A stretch of DNA of 64,000 nucleotides from Gemmatimonadota bacterium (GTDB taxonomy: Bacteria > Gemmatimonadota > Gemmatimonadetes > Palauibacterales > Palauibacteraceae): the NCBI GenBank assembly GCA_021295785.1, contig JAGWBR010000015.1:62001-126000 (forward strand), given 5' to 3'. Shown piece by piece: positions 28,320-39,866 of this stretch. The notes beneath the pieces were generated by a model that saw nothing but the letters and a program-made list of their open reading frames with translations, ran no database searches and was not told the DNA's origin. The translations under genes were made by a program, and so were the position numbers. Within the stretch, counting starts at the first letter, position 1. The number at the start of each line of letters is the position of its first letter.

Positions 28320-29254
28320 TTCATTGACTCCCAGGTTTGGGCCAAACCGTCCGGAAGGGATGTCTCGGGCGTCCACCCCAGCGCCCGCGTTTCAGAGCAA
28401 TCAAGCGCGCTGCGTTCCAGTTCACCATCGCGCGGCCGCGCGGGGGTCACCTCAACGGTTCTGCCGACCGTTGCCATGGCCATGCGCGCGAGCTCCAGCA
28501 CGCTGGTCTCGACTTCTGTTCCCACGTTGAACGCCACGCTGTCAATGTCGTCCGGCGGGGGAAGGTCGGCTCCGGTGACCACCAGGTTGGCGGCCGCGAC
28601 GTCGGAAACGAAAACATAGTCGCGGGTTTGCCCGCCGCCCCCGAAAACCGCAAGCGATTCGCCCCGCCTGATTCCGTCCATGAAGATCGCCGCCACTCCC
28701 GCCTCCCCACCTGCCCTCTGCCGCGGTCCGTAGACGTTCGAATACCTCAGCGTCGCACAGCCGATCCCGTACAACCTCGAAAACGCCAGCATATAGTACT
28801 CAGAAGCCAACTTACTCACTCCGTAGGGCGAGAGCGGCCGCTTGGGGGCGGTGCGGGGAGTGGGGATCTGACCGGGTTCCCCGTACACCACTCCGCCCGA
28901 AGAAATCAACACGAACCTTTGCACGCCGTACTTGACCGACTGCCCGACAACATTCAGCAACCCGTCCAGGTTGACCGATGCATCGTGCCGCGGGTTGCCC
29001 ACCGACTCGCGGACGCTGGCCTGGGCGGCGTGGTGGTTGACCACATCGAACTTCCCCTCCCTGAATGCGGCGCTCAGCTGTGGGTCGCGGATGTCGAGCC
29101 GGACCAGGCGGACTTCGGGGCTCAGGTTCGCCGCACGTCCTGTGCTCAGGTTGTCCACGGCGGTGACGTCCCAGCCGGCTTCCAGATAGGCGTCGCAGAC
29201 ATGGGAACCGACAAATCCGGCACCGCCCGTGACGAGGACCCGGCCGGGGCTCAT
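28316..29254 (-). CDS. NAD-dependent epimerase/dehydratase (UDP-glucose 4-epimerase-like)
   Basis: VLVTGGAGFVGSHVCDAYLEAG; YGVSKLASEYY; RYSNVYGPRQ. Confidence 0.9.
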   Translation of the reverse strand: MSPGRVLVTGGAGFVGSHVCDAYLEAGWDVTAVDNLSTGRAANLSPEVRLVRLDIRDPQLSAAFREGKFDVVNHHAAQASVRESVGNPRHDASVNLDGLLNVVGQSVKYGVQRFVLISSGGVVYGEPGQIPTPRTAPKRPLSPYGVSKLASEYYMLAFSRLYGIGCATLRYSNVYGPRQRAGGEAGVAAIFMDGIRRGESLAVFGGGGQTRDYVFVSDVAAANLVVTGADLPPPDDIDSVAFNVGTEVETSVLELARMAMATVGRTVEVTPARPRDGELERSALDCSETRALGWTPETSLPDGLAQTWESMN

Positions 29255-29267
29255 CGCGAGGGCTCGT

Positions 29268-30500
29268 TCAGCTGGCTTTGGCCGTGGTGGGTCGCGGACT
29301 GACTCCCAGCGGAGGCGGCTGGCGCAGCCGGGGCTCCAGCGTTTCCAGAAAGCCGGACCCGCCAGGATGGCTCGCGAGCCATGTGATCGCCCTCGTGGGG
29401 CCGTGGAGAACTCGGTTCAGCGCCTTCCGGGCGGGGCCGGCAGGGGGACCACCCGGCCAGCCGGCGAGTTCGCTCGCAGTGGAACGCATGGCCCGCACGG
29501 CGGTCACGGCGGCCCGCTCCCTCCACCACCGACCGAACCTCTCCACTTCCTGGTGGAGGACCGCCGTGGCGGCGCTCACCGCCTCGCCATCGGTGGTGAT
29601 TGTCCGGGAGGCGATCTCGTGCAACTCGTCGACGTTGTGCAGGTGAACGTGGGCCGCCTTGCCAACGGCCTGGTGGATGTTGCGGGGTACCGCCAGGTCG
29701 AGAGCAACCAGGGGCCTGTGTGGCGTCCGGGTACCGATGTGCCCCGGACGAACCAGAGACTCGGCGCCAGAGGCGCAGGTAATGAGAACGTCGGCCCCGG
29801 GAATCGCGTCCAGAGCTTGTTCGCGGGACATGGGTATGACATGGCGGCCCATGCCGGCTGCCCGATCGTGGTCGGAGCTGGCTGCAATGACCCTGCCTGG
29901 TCGCAGTTGCCACAACCGCCCCACCACCTGCCGCCCCATCGGTCCGGTTCCGAACACCAACACCGTGGTGCCCTCCAGACCGCCCAGCGCCCGGCGGGCA
30001 GTCTCGACCGCCACCGCCGGGAGTGGCGGCGCACTGCCGGCCGACAGGGCCCGTGCCCTTGCCCGACTGCCGGCGGACAAGGCGGACTGGAACAAACGGT
30101 GGAGCAGAGCGCCGACCTGCAGGGGCGCAGCTGACCGGTAGGCCTCGAGGACCTGCCGCTGCACCTGCGGTTCACCCAGAACAGGTGAGTTGAGCCCGCT
30201 CGTAACCTCGAAGAGGTGTTCGACCGCGTCCATCCCGCTGTGTGTCCTGATGTAGCGGTCGGCCCCGGTCCCCATCCCCGACGCCTCGCGCAGGGCCAGG
30301 CGGGCCGCGGACACGATCCGCTCCTCGTCCCGGCCCCCGACGTAAGACTCTGTTCTGTTGCAAGTCCGCAGCACGACCCATTCCTCAACAGCATCCGAAC
30401 CGGCTAGAACTGTGCCCGCCGAGCCGGCCCAGCCCGGGTCCGAACCCGCGAACTTCTCCCTGACATCGACGGGGGCCGAGCGGTGGCTCACCCCCGCCAC
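29268..30500 (-). CDS. hemA: glutamyl-tRNA reductase
   Basis: GVSHRSAPVDVREKFA; VVLRTCNRTESYV; FGTGPMGRQVV; LDLAVPRNI. Confidence 0.92.
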   Translation of the reverse strand: MAGVSHRSAPVDVREKFAGSDPGWAGSAGTVLAGSDAVEEWVVLRTCNRTESYVGGRDEERIVSAARLALREASGMGTGADRYIRTHSGMDAVEHLFEVTSGLNSPVLGEPQVQRQVLEAYRSAAPLQVGALLHRLFQSALSAGSRARARALSAGSAPPLPAVAVETARRALGGLEGTTVLVFGTGPMGRQVVGRLWQLRPGRVIAASSDHDRAAGMGRHVIPMSREQALDAIPGADVLITCASGAESLVRPGHIGTRTPHRPLVALDLAVPRNIHQAVGKAAHVHLHNVDELHEIASRTITTDGEAVSAATAVLHQEVERFGRWWRERAAVTAVRAMRSTASELAGWPGGPPAGPARKALNRVLHGPTRAITWLASHPGGSGFLETLEPRLRQPPPLGVSPRPTTAKAS

Positions 30501-30520
30501 CGCCAGGAAGGATTGCGAGC

Positions 30521-30970
30521 TCAGAACGGCAGGTCGTCGTCCACATCTGACCCGGCATCTCCGCCGGCCCCGGACGGGCCCCCGGAGTCTGGCCGGCCGC
30601 CCGCGGGAGGCGGACCACCGCGGGCACCATCCCCCCCGCGGCCGCCCAGCATGATCAGTTCGAGGGCCCGAATCTCGGTCACGTATCGGGTGTTGCCGTC
30701 CCGGTCTTCAAATTGCCTGTATTCGATGCGCCCCTCGACGTACACCCGGTCACCCTTGTTCAAGTACCGCTCGCAGATGTCCGCCAGACGGTCCCAGCAC
30801 ACAACCCGGTGCCATTCGGTTTTTTCCTGGGCGTTGCCGCTACGGTCGTTCCAGCGGCGGGTGGTGGCGACCGAAAGGTTGGCAACCTGCACGCCGGACC
30901 CGGTCGACCGGATTTCGGGGTCGTTACCGAGGTTTCCGATTAGACAGGCCTTGTTGAGGCTTCTGGACAT
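30521..30970 (-). CDS. ssb: single-stranded DNA-binding protein
   Basis: MSRSLNKACLIGNLGNDPEIRSTGSGVQVANLSVATTRRW; acidic tail DDDLPF; start ATG 30970 preceded by GGGAG. Confidence 0.95.
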   Translation of the reverse strand: MSRSLNKACLIGNLGNDPEIRSTGSGVQVANLSVATTRRWNDRSGNAQEKTEWHRVVCWDRLADICERYLNKGDRVYVEGRIEYRQFEDRDGNTRYVTEIRALELIMLGGRGGDGARGGPPPAGGRPDSGGPSGAGGDAGSDVDDDLPF

Positions 30971-31138
30971 TAGAGATTCTCCCGGGGGCTTTTCGGCATG
31001 TGGGCCGTCCGCCGAGGACCGGCGGCCGACTCTGCGCGGATGTGCTGGCGGACACGGGGGCACCCGGACAAGCCCCAGGTCCCGGCTGCGCTCGGCCCGC
31101 CTAAGGTAGAAAAGATGCGGCGCAGAATCAACGCGGTA

Positions 31139-31627
31139 TCAAGAACTCTCGTGTGGGCGGGGCGGACCCGTGGTTCTGGCCAGCACGATGGCGTCTTCGG
31201 AAGGGTTCGAATAGTAGTCGGGACGGACGCTCAGAGCCTCGAATCCTAGTTCCTCGTAGAGTGTGAGGGCCGGCACGTTTCCCTCTCGGACCTCCAGGAA
31301 GATCCGCCGCGCGCCCCGGAGCGCGGACGCCGCAACCGCCTCCCGCGCCAACCGCCGGCCGAGTCCTCGCCGCCGGGCCCCTTCGGCGACTGCAAGGTTG
31401 GCCAGCTGGGCGAGCCTGCCCTGCACGAGGGTGACCGAATATCCGACCACGCAGCCGGTCTTCCCTGCCGTCGCCACGGTGTGTAACGCGTCGCCGCGCG
31501 CGAGGAGGCCGCTGAAAGCCGATTCGGGCCACGGTTCGTCGAATGCGCTCCGCTCAATAGTCATAACCGCGCGGAGATCGGCGGCAGCCATGTCTCTCAA
31601 CACCGGCCTCGGGGCCAGTTTGGTCAC
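31139..31627 (-). CDS. rimI: ribosomal protein S18 alanine N-acetyltransferase-like GNAT
   Basis: AVMTIERSAFDEPWPESAF; RRRGLGRRLAREAV; FLEVREGNVPALTLYEELGF; GTG start overlapping tsaB stop. Confidence 0.9.
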   Translation of the reverse strand: MTKLAPRPVLRDMAAADLRAVMTIERSAFDEPWPESAFSGLLARGDALHTVATAGKTGCVVGYSVTLVQGRLAQLANLAVAEGARRRGLGRRLAREAVAASALRGARRIFLEVREGNVPALTLYEELGFEALSVRPDYYSNPSEDAIVLARTTGPPRPHESS

Positions 31628-32343
31628 CCCAGACTCTCCGCCCTTTCGGCTTCGCGCACGGCCCCTGATTCGCGCCCGTACTCGGGGGTCCAGGACCCAG
31701 GATCGGCCACGCCACGGTCTGGATCCTTGTGAGCAATCCACAGGAGCGTCGAAGCCCGGGGATCGGCGGAAACCGGCCCCAAGACCGTCCCGCCCCCAGC
31801 CGCGATGAGGGACCGCGCCTGCAGAGCCCCGCTCCCGGCAAAACACCAACCGGCCAACCCGGGACGTGCCCCTCCACCGCGGGCGGCGATCCGGTTGAGG
31901 ACGCTCTCAACCGGCCCGGCGAGGTTCTCGAACAACGGAACTCCCCACGATCCGTCGGGCCATGCCGAGGCGAAAACGTCGCCGCGTCTCGCATCGAACA
32001 TGGCGCAGACCGCCGGGCCGGCCTTCCCTGCCCCGGCCTGCGCGCCCACGGCCCTGAGGCTCGACACCGAGCACAGGGTCGCCCCCGTGGAGTGGCACCA
32101 TCCCTTCGCCATGGACGCCGCTATCCGCACTCCGGTGAACGACCCGGGGCCGGACCCAACGACGATCCGCTCCACGTCGCCGGCCGAACAACCGGCCATC
32201 GAGAACAGGCCCTCCGCCGCCTCCAGTAGCGCCTCGGAACGGGCCAGTAACGTGCGGACCGCCACCTCTCCCAGGAGGTCACCGCCCCGGCCCAGCGCAG
32301 CGCTCCCCAGAGGTCCGCTCGTCTCAAACGCCAGGCTCAGCAC
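31624..32343 (-). CDS. tsaB: tRNA t6A biosynthesis protein TsaB
   Basis: MLSLAFETSGPLGSAAL; IVVGSGPGSFTGVRIAASMAKG. Confidence 0.93.
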   Translation of the reverse strand: MLSLAFETSGPLGSAALGRGGDLLGEVAVRTLLARSEALLEAAEGLFSMAGCSAGDVERIVVGSGPGSFTGVRIAASMAKGWCHSTGATLCSVSSLRAVGAQAGAGKAGPAVCAMFDARRGDVFASAWPDGSWGVPLFENLAGPVESVLNRIAARGGGARPGLAGWCFAGSGALQARSLIAAGGGTVLGPVSADPRASTLLWIAHKDPDRGVADPGSWTPEYGRESGAVREAERAESLG

Positions 32344-32346
32344 CGG

Positions 32347-32838
32347 TTAGTGGCGGGTCGCGCCGCGAAACGGGGGAACGGGCGGAGCACCCCCGATGGA
32401 CCTGCACCGAACCCTTCGGACATCGGCCGGTCCCCCGGGCAGAAAACCCAGCTCAATCTCCCACCGGTCGGCCGGGAGCATGCCCCCGGCACGGTCGGAC
32501 CATTCCACGAAGACCGGGCCCGCCCCGGACTCCATGTCTTCCCAGCCCAGGGCCGGAAGTTCCCCCGGCCCGGAAATCCTGTACAGGTCCACATGCCAGA
32601 TCGGACCGCGCGGCCCCCGGTACTCGTGGACCAGCGCAAAGGTCGGGCTCGAAACGCGGTCGAGCGAACCCGCGCCCCGGCAGGCGGCCGTTACCAGCCG
32701 GGTCTTCCCAGCCCCGAGCTCCCCCTTTAGGCCCACAAACACGCGGTCTCGCTCGGCAGCCTCCCCGACCAGGGTCCCCCACAGGTCAACCGAAGGGCCG
32801 TCCAGCCGAGCCTCGGCGGTCGCGGCCGCGTCAACCAC
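32347..32838 (-). CDS. tsaE: tRNA t6A biosynthesis ATPase TsaE
   Basis: [44 protein letters not shown]. Confidence 0.93.
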   Translation of the reverse strand: MVDAAATAEARLDGPSVDLWGTLVGEAAERDRVFVGLKGELGAGKTRLVTAACRGAGSLDRVSSPTFALVHEYRGPRGPIWHVDLYRISGPGELPALGWEDMESGAGPVFVEWSDRAGGMLPADRWEIELGFLPGGPADVRRVRCRSIGGAPPVPPFRGATRH

Positions 32839-34915
32839 GGCGCTGTTTGCCCTGGAGCCGCGCCCTTACCTCGAACAACTCGTCCCGGAGCCGCGCCGCG
32901 GCCTCAAAATCCAGCGACGCCGCGGCCGCCTTCATTTCCTTCTCCAGCACGGCGGCCAGCTCCTCGGGCGATTCGTCGTCACCGTAGGGCCGGTCGGCTT
33001 CGGCCACCTTGGAGGCCCCCGAATCCACGTCGGCAACGGCTGTCGAAAAACGGATTTCGGTTACCGATTTCACGATAGACCTGGGCGTGATCCCGTGCCT
33101 GGTGTTGTATTCGGCCTGTACTTCGCGCCGGCGCGCCGTCTCCTCCAGGGCCATTCGCATGGAATCGGTAATACGGTCGGCGTACAAGATCGCCTTGCCC
33201 CGCACGTTTCTGGCCGCGCGCCCGATGGTCTGCACCAGCGAACGGTACGAACGCAGGAACCCCTCCCGGTCGGCGTCGAGGACGGCCACTAACGAGACTT
33301 CGGGCAAGTCCAGGCCCTCCCGCAGCAGGTTGATGCCCACCAGAACGTCGAACACGCCGAGCCGCAGATCACGCAGAATCTTGACCCGGTCGATGCTGGC
33401 GACGTCTGCGTGCATGTAGCGCACCCGCACTCCGCGTACCGCCAGAAACTCCGAGAGGTCTTCGGCCATGCGCTTGGTGAGCGTGGTCACCAGCACCTTC
33501 TCGCCACGGGCCGTACGCAGCCGGATCTCGTCCAATAGATCGTCCACCTGCCCCGCCACGGGCCGCACTTCGACCTCGGGGTCGAGCAGTCCGGTCGGGC
33601 GGACCAGCTGCTCCACCACCACACCCTCGCTACGCTCCAGCTCGTAGTCGGCGGGCGTAGCGCTGACAAACACGGCGCACGAAACCAGTCCCTCCCATTC
33701 CTCCAGGCTGAGTGGTCTGTTATCGAGCGCGGAAGGGAGCCTGAACCCGAACTCGACGAGGGTTTTCTTGCGACTTTGATCGCCCCCGTACATCCCCCCT
33801 ATCTGCGGCACCGTCACGTGCGATTCGTCCACAATTGCCAGGAAATCGTCCGGGAAATAGTCCAGCAAACAGAACGGACGTTCGCCCGCCGACCGACCCT
33901 CCACGTGGGCGCTGTAATTCTCGATCCCGGGGCAGAAACCCATCTCGGTCAGCATTTCCAAATCGAACTTGGTCCGCTGTTCGAGGCGCTGGGCCTCCAA
34001 GAGTCGCCCGTCTCCCCTCAGCTCCAACAGCCGGGCTTCCAGCTCGCGGGTGATGGAGACCCGCGCCGCGGCCAGCTCGTCTTCGGGCGTGGCGTAGTGC
34101 GTGGCCGGGTAGACTGCGGTTTGGGGAAGGTCGGTGATCACCGTACCGGTGAGCGGATCGATCTTGGTGATCCGGTCGATCGTGTCACCCCACATCTCGA
34201 CTCGGACGGCCTGCTCTTCGTAGGCTGGGAAGATTTCGACCACATCGCCCCTGACGCGAAATGTACCGCGGTTGAGGTCGATGTCGTTGCGGCCGTACTG
34301 GATGCCGACCAAGCCGCGGAGGATATCGCGGCGCGCAATCTCCTGCCCCACCGCCAACTCAAGCATGAGCTGCCGGTACCCGCGCGGATCCCCCAGGCCG
34401 TAGATGGCCGAGACCGACGACACGATGACCACGTCCCGGCGCTCCATAAGCGAGGAGGTCGCTCGCAGTCGCAGCCGGTCGATGTCGTCGTTGATCGAGG
34501 CGTCCTTGTCGATGAACGTGTCCGTGGCCGGGACGTAGGCTTCGGGCTGATAGTAGTCGTAATAGGAGATGAAGTACTCGACCGCATTCCGGGGGAAGAA
34601 CTGCCGCAACTCCCCGTACAGCTGGGCGGCCAGCGTCTTGTTGTGACTCATGACCAGCGCCGGTCGGCCCAGTTCGGCGATCAGGGCGGCCATCGTCACC
34701 GTCTTGCCGCTCCCGGTCACCCCGAGAAGAGTCTGGCGGCTCTGTCCGCCGCGCACCCCGCCGGCGAGCCCGCGGACGGCGCGCCGCTGGTCCTGCGTCA
34801 GGTCGAAGGGAAGCTCCAGCCGAAACGGCGTGTCGCCGGCCGCGGGCGCAGCCTCGGCTCCGGGGCCCGGAGGCTGCGGCGAAGTAGCGGTTGGCGAGGC
34901 ACCTGGAGGCATCAA
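32831..34915 (-). CDS. uvrB: excinuclease ABC subunit B
   Basis: [47 protein letters not shown]-terminal UVR motif. Confidence 0.98.
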   Translation of the reverse strand: MMPPGASPTATSPQPPGPGAEAAPAAGDTPFRLELPFDLTQDQRRAVRGLAGGVRGGQSRQTLLGVTGSGKTVTMAALIAELGRPALVMSHNKTLAAQLYGELRQFFPRNAVEYFISYYDYYQPEAYVPATDTFIDKDASINDDIDRLRLRATSSLMERRDVVIVSSVSAIYGLGDPRGYRQLMLELAVGQEIARRDILRGLVGIQYGRNDIDLNRGTFRVRGDVVEIFPAYEEQAVRVEMWGDTIDRITKIDPLTGTVITDLPQTAVYPATHYATPEDELAAARVSITRELEARLLELRGDGRLLEAQRLEQRTKFDLEMLTEMGFCPGIENYSAHVEGRSAGERPFCLLDYFPDDFLAIVDESHVTVPQIGGMYGGDQSRKKTLVEFGFRLPSALDNRPLSLEEWEGLVSCAVFVSATPADYELERSEGVVVEQLVRPTGLLDPEVEVRPVAGQVDDLLDEIRLRTARGEKVLVTTLTKRMAEDLSEFLAVRGVRVRYMHADVASIDRVKILRDLRLGVFDVLVGINLLREGLDLPEVSLVAVLDADREGFLRSYRSLVQTIGRAARNVRGKAILYADRITDSMRMALEETARRREVQAEYNTRHGITPRSIVKSVTEIRFSTAVADVDSGASKVAEADRPYGDDESPEELAAVLEKEMKAAAASLDFEAAARLRDELFEVRARLQGKQRRG

Positions 34916-37164
34916 TCGAGCGTCATGTCGGTCTGCCCGAACGACTCCTTCCGCTCCACGGACAAGACCCCCTTCACCCGCCTGATCTGCTTCATCACCT
35001 TCCGGAGGTGGGACAGGTCCTCAACCTCCACCACGAACTGGCCGGTCATCCCCCCCTCAACGGCTTTGATATCGGCCGACTGGATGTTGGTCTTGGTGTC
35101 GGACACGGATTTTGCGATGTCGGCGAAGAGCCCGGGGCGGTCGGTCCCCTCCATCACCACGCGCACCATGAAACGGCGCTCGTCCGTGGTTCCCCAGTCA
35201 ACGTCAACCCGCCTTTCGGGGCCGTCCGCCAGACGCAGAACGTTGGGGCAGTCGTTGCGGTGAATTGATATGCCCCGCCCCTTGGTGATGTACCCGATAA
35301 CTTCGTCCCCCGGCACCGGCTGACAGCACTGGGAGTACCGAACCATCAGCCGTTCCAAACCCTGAATCTGGATCCCCCGGTCTGCCCCGCCGGGCCACAC
35401 CTTCCCGACCAGGTTGCTCAGCGAGCCGGGCTGCCGCCCGCGGTTTTGGTCGGCGGGACCCCGCCGCGCACCCTTCTCTTCGGGCGACTTCATCGCGGCG
35501 GCCACTTTTCCGAGCGTGACATCGCCCTTTCCGACCGCTGCGTACAGGCCTTCCACCTGGTCATACCCCATCTGCCGCGCCAGGGCGGTGGCGTGTTTCT
35601 CCCTCAACTTGCCCTTGCCCGCCCGGCGCCACTCCCGCTCCACCACCTCGCGGCCGACCTGCAGGGAAGACTCCCGTTCAACCTTTTTGACCCACTGCTT
35701 GATCTTGTGGCGGGCCTTGCTGGTCTTGACGAAACCGAGCCAGTCGCGGCTGGGGGCCTGGTTCTTGGACGTCTGGATTTTCACCGTGTCCCCGCTGCGC
35801 AGCCGGCGGCTCAGCGGTGCGATCCGGTCATTGACCATCGCCCCCGAACAGCGCATGCCCACCTCGGTGTGGACTGCGAACGCAAAGTCAATCGGCGTCG
35901 CCTCCTTGGGCAGCTGCTTGACGTCACCGGCCGGCGTAAACACGAAAATCTCGTCCTGGAACAGGTCGATGCGCAGGAACTCCATGAATTCTTCCGGATC
36001 CACGGGTTCTTTCTGCCAGTCCAGGACCTGGCCGAGCCATGAGAGTTTCTCGTCCAGGTCGTCTTTTCTGCCGCGCCCCTTGTAACGCCAGTGAGCGGCG
36101 ATGCCGTACTCCGAGGTGCGGTGCATCTCGTGCGTCCTGATCTGCACCTCAAACAGTTGACCCCCGGGGCCGAACACGGTCGTGTGCAGGCTCTGGTACA
36201 TGTTGGACTTCGGGGTCGCGATGAAGTCATGGAAGCGCTCGGTCAAAGGTGTCCATTTGGTATGAACCACTCCGAGCGCGTGATAGCAGTCCTTGACCGA
36301 ATCCACCAAGACTCGAATGGCCAGCGTGTCGTAGATCTCTTCGAAAGTCTTGTCGCGGAGCAGCATCTTGCCGTAGATGGACCAGAGGTGTTTGGGCCGG
36401 CCCGTGACCTCGCAGTCCAGACCGGCCTGCGACAGTTCCTCCTTGAGCACGGACTCAAGCTGTTGAATCTGGGCCTCGCGTTCGGTGCGTGTGGAATTGA
36501 CCTTCGAGGCGAGGTCATCATAGGCATCGGGTTCCAGGAACTTGAACGCCAAGTCTTCGAGTTCCCACTTGATGCGGGCCATGCCCAGGCGGTGGGCCAG
36601 CGGGGCGTAGATCTCCCTCGTCTCCAGCGCGATCCGGGCCCGGGACCCCTTCTGCTTGTGCTCGAGGGTGCGCATGTTGTGGAGTCGGTCCGCCAGCTTG
36701 ATGGGGATTACCCTGGCATCGCGGGCCATGGACAGCAGCAACTTCCGGTAAGTGGCCACCTGCCGTTCGGCGAAGGACCCCAGCTCCACCCGCGAGATCT
36801 TGGTCAGGCCTTCCACGATTGTGGCGATCTCGCGGCCGAATTCCTGGTCAACTTCCGTGAGGGTCGCGTCGGTGTCTTCGACCGAGTCGTGCAACAAAGC
36901 CGCCGCCACGCTCACGCTGTCGAGCGGGATTTCCGCGATTACTGCGGCGACCTCTACACAGTGGTCAACATAGTCTTCGCCCGAGGCCCGCTTCTGGCCA
37001 CGGTGCTTGGCCGCGCTGAATTCGTATGCCAGCGCGGCCAGATCCAGGTCAAGGTGGGCGCCCTTGCGGCGGGCAACCTTCAGGAAACGCTCGGGGAGAA
37101 TGTCCTCGGCGCGCCCCGCGACCTTCCGGTCTGTGTTAGACTTGATCCTTGCCTCCAACCACAC
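34912..37164 (-). CDS. bifunctional (p)ppGpp synthetase/hydrolase RelA/SpoT family
   Basis: HD domain ([23 protein letters not shown]), synthetase ([13 protein letters not shown]), TGS and ACT domains. Confidence 0.95.
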   Translation of the reverse strand: MWLEARIKSNTDRKVAGRAEDILPERFLKVARRKGAHLDLDLAALAYEFSAAKHRGQKRASGEDYVDHCVEVAAVIAEIPLDSVSVAAALLHDSVEDTDATLTEVDQEFGREIATIVEGLTKISRVELGSFAERQVATYRKLLLSMARDARVIPIKLADRLHNMRTLEHKQKGSRARIALETREIYAPLAHRLGMARIKWELEDLAFKFLEPDAYDDLASKVNSTRTEREAQIQQLESVLKEELSQAGLDCEVTGRPKHLWSIYGKMLLRDKTFEEIYDTLAIRVLVDSVKDCYHALGVVHTKWTPLTERFHDFIATPKSNMYQSLHTTVFGPGGQLFEVQIRTHEMHRTSEYGIAAHWRYKGRGRKDDLDEKLSWLGQVLDWQKEPVDPEEFMEFLRIDLFQDEIFVFTPAGDVKQLPKEATPIDFAFAVHTEVGMRCSGAMVNDRIAPLSRRLRSGDTVKIQTSKNQAPSRDWLGFVKTSKARHKIKQWVKKVERESSLQVGREVVEREWRRAGKGKLREKHATALARQMGYDQVEGLYAAVGKGDVTLGKVAAAMKSPEEKGARRGPADQNRGRQPGSLSNLVGKVWPGGADRGIQIQGLERLMVRYSQCCQPVPGDEVIGYITKGRGISIHRNDCPNVLRLADGPERRVDVDWGTTDERRFMVRVVMEGTDRPGLFADIAKSVSDTKTNIQSADIKAVEGGMTGQFVVEVEDLSHLRKVMKQIRRVKGVLSVERKESFGQTDMTLD

Positions 37165-37207
37165 CCTCCAAAGCGCCGTTTCCCGCGGCGAGCCACCGGG
37201 TTGCCGC

Positions 37208-37894
37208 CTACTTGCACAACCCTCTGGCCCGAAGGCTAACGTATCCCCGTTCGCCTAGCACCACATGGTCCCAAACCGGGATACCCAGCAACCGGCCCGA
37301 TTCCACCATTCTGGAGGTCACCGCAACGTCCTGCGCCGACGGTTCCGGGTCGCCGCTCGGGTGATTGTGGGCCATGACCAGGCTGGCACACTGCACGGCC
37401 ACGGCGGGCGCAAATACTTCTCGCGGATGGATGATGCCCTGGTTGAGGATGCCCACCGTGAGGCGGCGTTCCAGCATGATGCGGTACTGGGCGTCCAGGT
37501 ACATGACCCAGAATTCTTCTTGCCTGCGGTCGCGGAGGACGGGCCCCAGCCTGGCGTAGATGTCGGCGGGGCCTTCGATGCGCTGGTTGGTGCGGGCCGG
37601 TTCGGTGGCCATCCGCTGGCCAAGAGCCAGGGCTGCGGTGATCTGGGCCGCCCGGGCGGGACCGATGCCAGGCAGGGCTTGCAGTTCGCGGCACTCGGTG
37701 CGGGCGAGGGCGCGCAGAGAACCGCCGTACCGCGTCAGGAGTGATCCGGCAATGTCGAGCGCCGAACGGCCGTTACCGCCAGATCCGACGACCACGCCCA
37801 GGAGCTCAAGACTGGCGAGGGCCGCGGGCCCGAGTCGCAGCAACCTCTCACGCGGGCGGTCCGGGGCCGGGATGTCAGATATTCGGGGTGCCAT
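37208..37894 (-). CDS. radC: RadC/JAB-domain DNA repair protein family
   Basis: HhH LQALPGIGPARAAQI; JAB motif MAHNHPSGDPEPSAQD. Confidence 0.93.
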   Translation of the reverse strand: MAPRISDIPAPDRPRERLLRLGPAALASLELLGVVVGSGGNGRSALDIAGSLLTRYGGSLRALARTECRELQALPGIGPARAAQITAALALGQRMATEPARTNQRIEGPADIYARLGPVLRDRRQEEFWVMYLDAQYRIMLERRLTVGILNQGIIHPREVFAPAVAVQCASLVMAHNHPSGDPEPSAQDVAVTSRMVESGRLLGIPVWDHVVLGERGYVSLRARGLCK

Positions 37895-37944
37895 GCGGTG
37901 AATCTGACGGGGCGGTTCAAGCGTATTTCAACCACTCGGCCCGG

Positions 37945-38000
37945 TGGCGGGGGCAGGGGGATTGCGGGTAGTTTCCTGTGCCTTGGGCAGTCCCCCGCCA
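37945..38000. promoter_or_regulatory. 9-bp perfect inverted repeat (TGGCGGGGG ... CCCCCGCCA) upstream of the plus-strand island, function unknown
   Basis: Arms at 37945-37953 and 37992-38000, 38-nt loop, in the radC/38112 divergent intergenic region. Confidence 0.35.
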
Positions 38001-38111
38001 GAGACTGCCGGTCTGCCCGCCTGGCCCGGCCTCCCGGTTGGAGCGCTGCCTGTTGGCGGGGTCGTTTTCGAGGTCTTGTCGCAGGGGAACATCTCGCACT
38101 TGGAGGATTTC

Positions 38112-38912
38112 ATGGTTTCCGGTTTTCGTCAGTTCGCCGCGCGCACCGTGGCTGCGCTGGCTGCAGCGGTCGTTTCGGCCCTTTCGCTTGCGGCCACCCC
38201 GGCCGAGGCCGACGCTCAGGTCCTGCTCCGGATGTCGGCCGAAGAGGGGGCCGAAGAGAGGTACGCCGTGACCATGGCGATCACGGTCTCGGCTCCAGCG
38301 ATGGGACAGGACATGACAATCGACATGGATATGTACACGACGGCCGTATTCGAGTCGGTAGACGAGGATTCGTATGTACAAGCCGTGACGATCGACTCCA
38401 TGTTCGCGAGCAACGCCCCGGGGGTTGATATCCCTGACATGACCGGCGAGACGTTTGTGGTACGATTCGACTACCTGGGCAACGTTGTCGAGGTGCTTGA
38501 GGTCCCGGAGGGCATCGAAGGCGTGGAGGTCTTCGAATCCTCAATCCGTGGCGGCAGTTACTCCCTACCGGAATCCGAGGTGTCGATCGGCGACTCGTGG
38601 ATTGGCGAATCCGAGTTCCAGCTTCCGTTTCCCGGAGCCGGAGATAGTCCGATAGTGATCGATAGGGTATTCGAACTTCTGGCGGTTGAGGACGGGTTAG
38701 CCGAATACAGCGAAGAAGGTGAAGTGAACTCCATCATCTCGCTCGGCGGCGGCATGGAGGCTACGATCACCGGTACGGCGTCCGGCGCACACACCTTCGA
38801 CGTCGCGGGCGGGTATTTGACCATTGGGGAAGTGGTGAACGAATTGGCGATTGCGCTCCCCGCTGGGGATGTCTTCATCACCATTGCAACGGTCACGGAG
38901 AGGATCCAATGA
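38112..38912 (+). CDS. secreted protein of unknown function, paralogue of the next gene
   Basis: Strong SD (GGAGGA) 6 nt before ATG; signal peptide AALAAAVVSALSLAATPAEADAQ; SEVSIGDSWIGES motif shared with the downstream ORF. Confidence 0.75.
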   Translation: MVSGFRQFAARTVAALAAAVVSALSLAATPAEADAQVLLRMSAEEGAEERYAVTMAITVSAPAMGQDMTIDMDMYTTAVFESVDEDSYVQAVTIDSMFASNAPGVDIPDMTGETFVVRFDYLGNVVEVLEVPEGIEGVEVFESSIRGGSYSLPESEVSIGDSWIGESEFQLPFPGAGDSPIVIDRVFELLAVEDGLAEYSEEGEVNSIISLGGGMEATITGTASGAHTFDVAGGYLTIGEVVNELAIALPAGDVFITIATVTERIQ

Positions 38913-38925
38913 TCGGGGTTCGGAA

Positions 38926-39780
38926 ATGACTGATTGTCTGAGGAAAGTCTGCCCCGCGGGGGCCGTGCCCGGGGTTGCGGCGCTGGCCGGTTGCATGGCC
39001 GTGGCATCGCTTGCCGCCGCAGCCCCGGCTTGGGCGCAGGGGGTTACGCTGCGGCTGCAACCGGAGGTCGGGCAGGTTTACGAGTATTCCCTGTCCATTG
39101 AATCTGTCATGAACGGAGTCCCGGGTTTTCCTGATGCCCCGATGCAGATCTCCGTGAGCGAGTTGTCAGAAGTCACGGCGGCCGACGAGAACGAGTTTGA
39201 AGCCACCGTGACCTATGAAGTGGCCATGGATGCGGCGTTCGGGGCTGAGCCGGAGGTGCCCGAAGCCGGGGCACAGAGCGTGCGATACTCAACTCGGGGC
39301 GAGTTTCTGGATCGTACTGATGAGTCGGTGGAATTCGGAGGGCTGGTTGGCATGGACGGGCTTGCAGGATCGCAATTGGCTGCCGTGATTTTGCCTGCGG
39401 GGGCCGTCTCCGTCGGCGACACGTGGGCCGACTCCACGTCTGCCCCTCTGCCCGTGGTCGGCGGGGCAGAAGAGATTGAGTTCGTGCGGACATTCACGCT
39501 GGAGGCCGTCGAGGGCGACGTTGCGGTAATCGCGGTCCGCTCGGAGTTCAACGAGAACGTGGTGATCGACGCCGGAGGGATGCCGATGACCATGGCGGTC
39601 CAGCTGGCATCCGACGGAACTGCGCGGTTTGACGTGGCCCGCGGTTTGCTGCTTCAGATGGACGCGGTTACTTCTAACCAGATGGACATGACGGTGCCAG
39701 GAATGGGCCCCCTCACCGTTCAGGTCGAAGGGAGCATGTCGGTGCTGCTCTCTGGGACTTCGGAGGCCGGGGGGAACTGA
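38926..39780 (+). CDS. secreted protein of unknown function, tandem paralogue
   Basis: Signal peptide ending AAAPAWAQG; LRLQPEVGQVYEYSLSIE and VSVGDTWADS parallel the upstream ORF. Confidence 0.75.
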   Translation: MTDCLRKVCPAGAVPGVAALAGCMAVASLAAAAPAWAQGVTLRLQPEVGQVYEYSLSIESVMNGVPGFPDAPMQISVSELSEVTAADENEFEATVTYEVAMDAAFGAEPEVPEAGAQSVRYSTRGEFLDRTDESVEFGGLVGMDGLAGSQLAAVILPAGAVSVGDTWADSTSAPLPVVGGAEEIEFVRTFTLEAVEGDVAVIAVRSEFNENVVIDAGGMPMTMAVQLASDGTARFDVARGLLLQMDAVTSNQMDMTVPGMGPLTVQVEGSMSVLLSGTSEAGGN

Positions 39781-39866
39781 CCCCGCGGGGCAGGCGGGTC
39801 GGCCGGAAGCAGGTTGCAGACAAACACCGCAAGTCAATCGGGCCAATAGGAACAGGGAGAGCAATC

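Noticed and set aside
31628-31849. N-terminal extension of the rimI ORF
   Set aside because: Lies over tsaB in another frame; GTG 31627 gives a normal RimI start.
33776-35263. 495-aa plus-strand ORF
   Set aside because: Antisense to uvrB/relA, both strongly supported by conserved motifs.
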